A DNA stretch of 64,000 bases, taken from Notamacropus eugenii. Taxonomy: Eukaryota > Chordata > Mammalia > Diprotodontia > Macropodidae. Made by a program: the position numbers and the translations under genes. Below are positions 56,766-64,000 of the stretch, piece after piece; position 1 is the stretch's first letter, and every line of letters begins with the position of its first letter. Under the pieces are notes generated by a model that was not told the origin of the DNA, ran no database searches, and saw only the letters and a program-made list of their open reading frames with translations. The stretch covers positions 61,069,865-61,133,864 of the forward strand of contig NC_092874.1 of NCBI RefSeq assembly GCF_028372415.1. Reading direction: 5' to 3'.

Positions 56766-59739
56766 GGCTACCCTCCTTTTCTTCTCCCTTTCCTTAAGTC
56801 TGAGGAAGGAACAAGAGTCTAGCTTTGAATTTTTATAGCTTTCTCTATCTATCGCCTAGAATAACTCCAACTAACTGATGGTTTTAGACTCAAATCTTCT
56901 ATTTTCCCTAAGTCACCAAGGGCTCCATCTTTGTCAACAGCCATATTTTTACTTAGAGTTAGAAATTCCCCACGAATCCTGGTTTCATTGACTGACCTTT
57001 GTCAACATCCATTTTAAAAACTGGTTCTCTGGACCGAATGTTCTTGGGATTTAGAATTCCCAATACCTCAATCAATCCCCCAATTTTTTTTCTCTCTTAC
57101 ACAAATAATGAAAGAAGAAAAGTAAGGAAATAAAATTAAGCCCAGAATACATGGTTCTTTTGACTCTCTGAGGCCTAACTGAACTCTAGGCCTTTCAGAG
57201 GTAAAAGTTGTAGTAACAAGGTCTGCTTTACAAATGTATAAATTGCTGGCTATAAGCCTACAGAAGGTAAACTTAGACTGGATATACAGGAAAATTTCCT
57301 ATCAGACTATTCAAAAGTGTAAGGACTACCTTGGGAGGAAGCAGGTTTCTTATCAATGAAAGTCTTCTAGAGAAAGTCTTCTAGACCACTTAATAAGGTC
57401 ATCTATATATGAAATACTTGCTTAGCTATAGAATGGGTAAAATAACCACCAAGATGCCTTCCAATTCTAAGACTATCATTTTATGATTAATGTAAAAATT
57501 CTACCTGAGGAATTCAAGCAAAATTCTATCTTTTTTCTCAATAGCAAGACTTGTTGCTTAATTTTGTAGATTATTTCTTATAACACCCTATATTTCACCC
57601 CACCTGTATAACTACCCTAAAGACAGTGCCAACATTATGATCAAGAAATCCTGTAGGCGATTGCAAATTCTTGCAATTTTGTCAATATTGACAGAAACTA
57701 AGCTGTCAGGAGCCTTTGTGTCCCCAAAGTCATATGGTTTGGCAGCAACACTGCTGACCCATCAGATCTTTGCATTAGGATCAGTTCTGTCCCTGAAAAG
57801 GAAAATTAGAGCATCAACTAGTCCAGATTTTTAATTCTCCTGGTACCATTTTGAGGAACCAAGTGGGGAAAATATTTGGAGAGAGTAAAGTATTCCCAAA
57901 GTGGCATGTTACAAACCTTATACATAGCAAGAGATCCTGGGACAATATGGTCAGAATGGAAAGATAGCTTTCCCTAGAATGAATTTGTCTTTAAAGAGAA
58001 ATTTTTGCTCTGGTTTGAGGTCCCAGACATCATAGAGTAAAAATTCATAATACTTAAAAATGATTGAAATTGCAATGGGTATAATCATGAAATTTGTTCC
58101 TAGTTTAAATATGCTACTTTAGACTACATCATTCTCTACTTATTAGAGTCTACGTGCCTGCTTATCTCTCAAGTGGGACCAGGCATTAAGCCTATTGTCC
58201 AATACGAGAAAAAACCAGAATGAGTTTTTAAGGAAGCTGATCAGGACATCATGTTGTATAGAAATGTATCTGACAACACTGAGACTGGCCACACCAAGTG
58301 ATTAAATGAGCTCTTTGTGGTTTATGATTTTTTTAGGAACTCAAGCCCTGTTCACTCCAACCAAATGCCTCTGTGAATGGTATTAGAGTTCAAAGCCTAT
58401 ACAGGAACATTCATTGAGGAAAGAATGGAGAAATGTCATTGCTGAAAAGAGCATGCTCATTTTAAAGTGACTAGACTTAAAAATTGATTGGTGGATTCAG
58501 TTCAGGGCTTTGAAGTCCTAGCTCTCAGCAAAAAAAAATAACTGGACAGACTGCAGTGCACTATGGGTAAGGGTTGCTAATTCACCAAAACAAAACAAAA
58601 ATATCTCTGGGGGACCTTATGATCTCAAAGTCAAAACAGCAAAACCAAGGTAAAATGAATTGTGTGCAATTCCAATCGCTTGATGTTATCATCCTCCACT
58701 CTATACCTTAAGCTCAAACTGCTGTTTGCAATCAGCTAGAATCATATTAATGGCAGCTGCTTCCTTGGATTTTGAATGAAATAAGTCATTATCCTGAGAG
58801 TCTTTTTCCAGGTAGTAATAAAATGGATTAATTGAATGATTCATAATTAAAAGCAATCTACTCATTGAGGAGAGTCCTTCTCGAATTCTCCTAGCTATTC
58901 CCTCCCTAAAAATATTTTTGGAATACCATCATATACAATTGCTGGTTTCTAGCATTTTTAACGTTGCTGTTCAAAAATAGGGAGAAAGTCATTTATTGCC
59001 AAAAATATTTACATATGCTGCTTTTGATTTGATATATTTACCCCTGACTACCACAAAATGTGAAGTTTTTCTTGTTAATAGTACAAAATTTTATACTGCC
59101 ATTCCATCTTTCCTCAAGAAATCTATATATGGAATGTCTTGTATTATTCTCCTTTCTCAAAATCATGAGTTAAAATAACTCAAATTTTTTATTCAGATAG
59201 TAGTCATCGTTCCTTATTATAAATTAGTTAACAAGAGAACATTACAAAAATAATGCAACTGTAAAACCCTCAGCATTTTCCAAAAGTGATTAAGACCCAT
59301 TTCTGTGAATGTAATAGACTTAGAAATTAAAATTTTTATTGGCCTGAACAATATATGAAGTGCAAATTCTAGGAGTCAACTTCTTAAACTCCAGGAAATA
59401 AACTGAGGAATATATTCTCATCCTTTTAAAATAAAGAAAAGTATTTCATCCTTACTTGTGTTGTACTTTTGAGACATATATGCACATACATTTTTCATGA
59501 CATTAGCTGGAATTACTTTTCAACACACACACCAAACCAAAGCAATAAAAGAAACTCAACATGGCTAAGATATTTCTGAAATATTAGGTGAAGATGGAAA
59601 ATAAATGTGATTCATCTGTCCTAAGAGTCTTCCACTCACATAAGAGAATCCATTGGGTTATCTCATAATGATTTATAAAGACGAGAGACAAAAATATTTT
59701 TAAAATCCATATTCAACAGGGGACTTTTATGGCAGTATC
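56766..59739. other. Unrecognised, possibly single-copy DNA
   Basis: The longest stretch in the window without a nameable repeat (3 kb). A 65-residue frame at 57637-57834 and a 60-residue frame at 58996-59178 have no recognisable motif. The former could be a decayed coding relic, but I cannot assign it. Confidence 0.4.
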
Positions 59740-59945
59740 TTTTATGAAGCAGTATGCTGTAGTGGATAGAGCACTGAACTTTGAGGTGGAAAACTAGGGT
59801 ATTAGCTATGTCTCCCTAAGCAAATTATTTTAGCCTCAGTTTCTTCATCTATAAAATGGGGGTAATAGGGTCACTGTAAGGATCAAGTGAGGGGTCACAT
59901 AAAGAACCTTGAAAACATTATAACACTATGACTTTTATGATTTTT
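59740..59945 (+). repeat. MIR SINE
   Basis: Sense SINE: gctgtagtggatagagcactgaac, tagcctcagtttcttcatctataaaatgggggtaatagg, gtaaggatcaagtgaggggtc. Confidence 0.75.
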
Positions 59946-60749
59946 GTTTGTGTTAAAATGACAGACTTTGGAGTACACTGGTGTCCTAAAACATGATTTT
60001 CTGATAAGGAACCTGTAGCCACTGAAAAGGAAGGAGGAAATGCATTAATTAATTACCCAATTATGAATTGATTCTTCCAGTATCAGAGGAGTTGCCAAAA
60101 ATAAAATAGACAGAGGTTTACTTAATGGCAAATTAAATTCACTCTCCAGCTAGTAAAGTAAATATGTTCTTTTGTGGCAATGAATAGGAGCTTTTTGACC
60201 AGTTAGATGATAAATTAATCACTTTCTCAGAATTTTTTCAATTCTCCAACCCCTCTATCCTCAAGAAAGAATTATATTTCAGGAAGAGAGTAATTATAGC
60301 CAAAACTATAGGAGAAGGAAAGAGAATCCCCAATAGGGAGGCTTTATGGATTTATTTCAGAAAACTGTAATACCTGGAGTGCTCACTTGGTGCCCTTATT
60401 CCCAACAGCTGTCACAAGCCTTTGGCTGCAACCACAAGCACACTTATAGATATGTGCCTGAAATCCATCTAGGAATACACTGTTGCTGCAATAACTGACT
60501 GAAGAGTCTAACACTCCATTCTCGTCCTCCAAGGAGAAGCAAATGCCCAGCATTGTTTCCTATTCCTTATTGACTTAGATCTCATCTACTATTGTCATGT
60601 CCCAGTAATACTGAACAAAATTTTAAGCATATCAAAATAATGAAAAAGAAAAAGATGCAAACACAGAGTTAGGGCAAAGGAGACTCAGATCAACTATTAA
60701 TATGAAAGGAGACTATATGCAATTAGTAAGAATACTTTCTGTTGGAGTG
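59946..60749. other. Unrecognised DNA
   Basis: No gene or repeat was named; the left border of the following L1 fragment is uncertain and could extend into this stretch. Confidence 0.35.
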
Positions 60750-61262
60750 TCCAAGAGACAAAGTAAAGAATTATTCTACTCTATCAAAATGAGTTGTTAG
60801 AACCAAGACCCCATAGACCTGTCAACTGTGAGACCTCTAGATCTGGCGCAGCAGAATAGTAGTAAGGCCTGAGGCTTTAGCACAGTAGATGAGACTAGAG
60901 AGGATGTCCACAAGCAAATGGTGAGCTTCCAACCTCAGAGGTCCCAGCTCAGAAAGTCAGTGACCAGGTCCCTTACCCCTGGTGCAAGAAACTTGTCATA
61001 GTGTCCCCTGTACTCCTGAAGCAAAGCATAACTTTAAAAATTGCAAAATAGGTTGGAAAATTAGCAAAAAAAGAAAAAAGCCATGACCATAGAAAGGTAG
61101 TATGGCAACATGGAGATCAAAATGCAAATACAGAAGAAGACAACAATGTCAAAATGCCTATATGTGAAACCTCAAAGACAAATGTGAATTCATCTCATGC
61201 CCAAGAAGTTCTCTTAGAAGATCTCAAAAAGACTTTTAAAAATGAATTAAGAGAAAAAACTG
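60750..61262 (+). mobile_element. Older L1 fragment: leader and ORF1 start
   Basis: Plus-strand L1 of a different subfamily from the HAL1 copies. The leader has cccttacccctggtgcaagaaacttg. An ORF1 beginning is readable in pieces: ENTEEDNNVKMPICETSKTNVNSS-like around 61125-61200, then HAQEVLLEDLKKTFKNELRE at about 61195-61252. It stops abruptly at 61262, where the next element's 5' terminus begins, so it served as the insertion target. The rest of this older element should lie beyond the right edge. Confidence 0.55.
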
Positions 61263-61271
61263 GGGGCTGAG

Positions 61272-61281
61272 CCAAGATGGC
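61272..61281 (+). promoter_or_regulatory. YY1-like site at L1/HAL1 5' end (copy D)
   Basis: ccaagatggc, 10 bp from the element start and an exact match to the CAAGATGGC core known at the primate L1 5' end. Confidence 0.5.
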
Positions 61282-61678
61282 AGAGTAAAATCAGGGACTT
61301 CCTGAGATCTCCCCCAAAGCCCTCTAAATGCCTGTAAAAAATAACTAAACAAATTCTAAAGCTACAGAACCCACAAATGAGAGAGTAAAACAAATCCCCA
61401 GTCCATGACAACCTGGAAAGTTGACAGGAAGGGTCTTTCACATCAGGTAGAGAACAGAGCACAGTCAGGCATGGGAAGCACCAGCATAGATGGCCAGAGC
61501 AGACCTCAGGGGACTAAATCATTGGCAACTCTAACAGTTTCCAGACTTCTCAACTGAAAAACACCAAAAAGGCCAGTGGGAAAACTCTGTGGGACTTGGG
61601 TGAAAGAGGTGTGCTTAGTCTGGCCAGGTCCAGCCCCAGGTTGGTGGGTGTCATGGCACAGCAACCTGAGGTGAAGGA

Positions 61679-61723
61679 AACAGCAGCAGCAGTGGCAGCA
61701 GTAGCAGTAGCAGCAGTGGCAGT
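61679..61723. repeat. CAG/GTAGCA trinucleotide-rich tract
   Basis: Imperfect cagcag, agtggcagcagtag units within the leader of copy D, read as an Ala/Val run in the plus-strand open frame 61596-61889. Confidence 0.8.
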
Positions 61724-62297
61724 AAAAGCTGCTTCAGGAGCTCTGGGCCCACTGATGGTGGGGGATCAAGCAGTTGATACAAAATCCCTGAAGCCTGGGA
61801 CAGTATATCCACCACCACCAGCACCAAAAGCAGAGTTCTACCTTGACAAAGAGTTAGAAAGTCAGGTGTTTGTCTGGGAGGATGAGTAAACATTGGAAAA
61901 GAACTCAGACTAAAAAATATTACTTTGGTGACAAGGAGGATCAGAGCATACAACCAGAGGAAGACAGCAGAGTCAAAGCTCCGCCTAAAGCCTCCAAGAG
62001 GAATATAAATTGGTCACAAGCTGTGGAGAAGCTCAAAAAGGATTTTGCAAATTAAGTAAGAGAAGTAGAGGAAAAATTGGGAAGAGAAATGAGTGATACA
62101 AGAAAATCATGAAAAATGAACCAACAGCTTGCTAAAGAAGACCCTCCAAATATTGAAGAAAATAACACCTTAAAAAATAGACTAACACAAATGGCAAAAG
62201 AAGCCCAAAAAGCCACTGAGGAAAAGAATGCCCTAAAAAGCAGAATTAGCCAAATGGCAAAGGAGGTCCAAAAGCTCAGTGAAGAAAGTAAAGCTTC

Positions 62298-62312
62298 AAA
62301 AATTAGAATGGA
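62298..62312. repeat. Target-site duplication of EMD retrocopy, left
   Basis: aaaaattagaatgga, part of the L1 ORF1 coiled coil (encoding KIRME), repeated exactly at 63802-63816. Confidence 0.9.
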
Positions 62313-63801
62313 GCCTGCCCGTCCACCATCACATCCCTCCCTTGTTCTCTGAGGAGATCACCCATCACCACCCTGTCTGGTGTCCACCATGGAGGACTAG
62401 CATGGCCTCTCCAACCAGGAGCTCACTCACCTGTTCAAGCTCTACAACATCACCCCCCGGCCCGTCATGGGTTCAACCTGAAAACTGTATGAAAAGAAAA
62501 TCTATGAATATGGAAGTCAGAGAACCAAGCTTTCCCCTGTGACTGCCAGGTCTTCTTACCAATATGCAGAGGATTTTGAGGGTGAAGCTTATGGTTCCAG
62601 ACAGGGACAGGATGAAGATGACGACATGGATGAAGGTGATGAAGTTGACTGTGATAATTACTATGAAGAGAATTACTCAACTACCAAAACTTATGGGGAG
62701 ACTGATATTGCAGCCATCCTAGCAGCCAAGACCAGGACCAGCTTCCAGGAGCCCCTGCCTTCCACAAGCTACAGCAGTGGCAGTTCCAAGGCACCTACTT
62801 ATCACCTGCACCAGTAAATAAGAGAATATTCTCTGTCTTGTAACCCAGAGGAGAACATAGACAGTGACTTCAACTGCGACAGCAATGCCTACCAGAGTGT
62901 TTCTCACTACCGAACTGACACTGACTTGTTCTTGTCTTCTAGCCCAGTGGTTTCTTCTCCTTTTTCCTCCACCCCAGTTTCCTCCCACTGGCACTCCCTC
63001 CCTCCAGAAGCCTGTCAGTCTACCTGACCAAGGCCCTGAGTCTAAGCTTGGAAAGTATGAGAAAATGGTGCCCCTTTGGGTCCAGTTCCTTCTCTTCATT
63101 GATTTTGCTCTTTTTCTGGCCTTTTTCTACTATTTCATACAGGCAGATGATGACAACCCCTTCACTCTCCGTAACTGAAGGCCCCTTCTGGGCCCTGGTC
63201 TCATTTTGACATTCTAGCCTCCCTTCTGGGGTGATTGGGAGGGGGTGCAGGGATATCTTCCTGCTTTCATTTGCTGTAGGCCCTGTTGAGACTGCCTCTG
63301 TGGCCCATTTGGTTTATCCAGGTCCTACCCATAGTGCCTTGTTGTTTGGCTTTCATTTGAAGCCTTTTGTTGGATTGATTGGAAAAGAGTATTCATGTTT
63401 GTTTCTGGAAAAGGAGTTGTCCTGCCCCAGCATAGATAGATATGCTCCCCTATCACATTTGAGCAGACAGATCAGGGGTGTCTTCTAGGAATCCTTTCCT
63501 TGAAGAAAGCTGTGCTCCAGTGCCCTCACTCGAGGTCAGGGGGAGTGGTATCCAAACACCATAGTGTTCTCATGGGCTAGGCTCCATCTCACCTGATGCC
63601 TCTGTAGAGTCCACCCCAGCAGTGCCATCACTCCACCTACATCCCTGCCCTCCATCCAAGGGGAGGACAAAGGCCCTCCCTGCCCTTGGACTTCTCACAC
63701 CTGGAGGAAAAGTGAGATTTTCAACAAAAAGTGTCAACCATCCTGCCCTTGACTTTGTTCTCATACAGTTTGTGAATTAAAGAGTTTGTTTATTTTTCAA
63801 A
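62313..63801 (+). pseudogene. EMD: Processed retrocopy of emerin, including UTRs
   Basis: Emerin is a LEM-domain protein of the inner nuclear membrane that binds BAF and lamins. This intronless copy runs from a 76-bp 5' UTR through the coding region (62389-63178) and a 620-bp 3' UTR to ATTAAA (63776-63781) and a poly(A) start. LEM region, residues 1-50: LSNQELTHLFKLYNI, a GST preceding a stop, KLYEKKIYEYGSQRTKLSP. Next come an acidic stretch (DEDDDMDEGDE), NYYEENYSTTKTYGE matching emerin's YEESY.TTRTYGE, and NAYQSVSHYR. The C-terminal anchor is KMVPLWVQFLLF through FYYFIQADDDNPF. Disablements are TAG at codon 4 (62398), TGA at 62488 (an Arg codon in emerin), TAA at 62815 and a frame change before about 63010. 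Emerin is about 254 residues, and the length fits. Perfect 15-bp duplications flank it. No function is expected. Confidence 0.92.
63776..63781 (+). promoter_or_regulatory. Polyadenylation signal of the EMD retrocopy
   Basis: ATTAAA about 18 bp before the A-run at 63799, as expected for a cDNA copied from a polyadenylated mRNA. Confidence 0.7.
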
Positions 63802-63816
63802 AAAAATTAGAATGGA
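63802..63816. repeat. Target-site duplication of EMD retrocopy, right
   Basis: aaaaattagaatgga, exact copy of 62298-62312. Its leading A residues merge with the poly(A) tail. Confidence 0.9.
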
Positions 63817-64000
63817 TCAGACAGAAGCTAATGACTTTATGAGAAACCAAGAAATTACAAAACAAAACCAAAAGAATGAAAAAATAGAAGACAATGTGAA
63901 ATATCTCATTGGAGAAACAACTGACCTGGAAAATAGATTCAGGAGAGACAATTTAAAATTATGGGACTACCTGAAAGCCATGATCAAAAAAAGAGCCTAG
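63817..64000 (+). mobile_element. L1/HAL1-type element, copy D, continuation (runs off the window)
   Basis: ORF1 resumes exactly where the retrocopy interrupted it: DQTEANDFMRNQEITKQNQ, NVKYLIGETTDLENRFRRDN, then a frame change (KLWDYLKAMIKK in place of the KIMGLPESHDQKK seen in copy B). It ends at the window edge, before the RRM-like centre. Confidence 0.85.

Larger units (their letters stand above)
61263..62312 (+). mobile_element. L1/HAL1-type element, copy D, 5' part
   Basis: Starts with gggctgagccaagatggcagag and shares the leader layout of copies A-C (aaacaaattctaaagctacagaacccac). A CAG-rich Ala/Val-coding stretch at 61679-61723 has a shorter counterpart in copy A. ORF1 then reads GDKEDQSIQPEED and NINWSQAVEKLKKDF (61930-62052), a stop, and the coiled coil (62116-62312: IEENNTLKNRLTQMAKEAQ, ALKSRISQMAKEVQKL). 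The coiled coil is cut at 62312 by the EMD retrocopy and resumes at 63817. Whether it has an ORF2 cannot be seen because the window ends. Confidence 0.8.

Noticed and set aside
57637..57834. 65-residue frame as part of a processed pseudogene
   Set aside because: No protein family could be recognised in any frame around it, and no poly(A) or flanking duplication was found.
61596..61889. 97-residue Ala/Val/Pro-rich frame as an independent gene
   Set aside because: It lies wholly in the leader of an L1/HAL1 element with related sequence in another copy; kept only as a finding.
62864..63178. 104-residue open frame with a membrane segment as a novel small protein gene
   Set aside because: It is the out-of-frame C-terminal third of an emerin retrocopy; the upstream coding region has three stops.
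1..64000. CRISPR array, operon, phage or bacterial mobile element
   Set aside because: No regularly spaced direct repeats with unique spacers and no dense coding strands; the tandem repeats are simple microsatellites and the sequence is mammalian in character.

Overview
The window looks like a piece of a marsupial genome, most like an opossum-type metatherian. It is AT-rich, without operons or compact genes. It carries marsupial-style tRNA-derived SINEs (MAR1/SINE1-like, with the 'aaccactccagta...gccaagaaaacccc' block), many MIR-like SINEs, and decayed LINEs of the L1, L2, CR1/L3 and RTE clades. There are also hAT-like and LTR elements. No intact host protein-coding gene, rRNA, tRNA gene or CRISPR array was found. 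Family names are recognised from memory of repeat structure, because no database could be searched.

Layout. 1-11 kb: scattered SINEs and two ORF1-only L1 derivatives of the HAL1 ('half-L1') type, one minus (3.69-5.87 kb, inserted in a CR1/L3 relic) and one plus (7.55-10.30 kb, flanked by a 10-bp target duplication). 12-21 kb: a MAR1 SINE nested in a MIR, an LTR whose TATA region is a CA microsatellite, a hAT-like element with a perfect 8-bp duplication (16.24-16.43 kb), and SINEs. 21.6-24.25 kb: a third HAL1-type copy, minus, with a 9-bp duplication. 24-34 kb: L2, SINE and L1 ORF2 relics and a large compound microsatellite. 34.5-36.5 kb: an internally deleted L1. 37.03-37.57 kb: a solo LTR with 5-bp duplication, sister of the 12.8-kb copy. 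37.6-56.2 kb: mostly L2, MIR, CR1/L3, RTE and MAR1 fragments. 56.2-60.7 kb: mainly unrecognised, possibly single-copy DNA.

The most gene-like object lies at the right edge. A processed retrocopy of emerin (EMD, an inner nuclear membrane LEM-domain protein) occupies 62313-63801. It carries UTRs, the LEM region, the emerin YEExYxTTxTYGE block, the C-terminal membrane anchor, an ATTAAA signal, a short poly(A) and a perfect 15-bp target-site duplication. It landed in the ORF1 coiled coil of an L1/HAL1 element, which itself begins inside an older L1 fragment, giving three nested insertions. The copy has early stops and a frame change, so it is a pseudogene.

Nothing in the window works as a pathway. 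The logic is that of retrotransposition: ORF1-only elements share a 3' end with the L1 in the window and probably depended on L1 ORF2 in trans, as did the SINEs on their partner LINEs and the EMD mRNA on L1.
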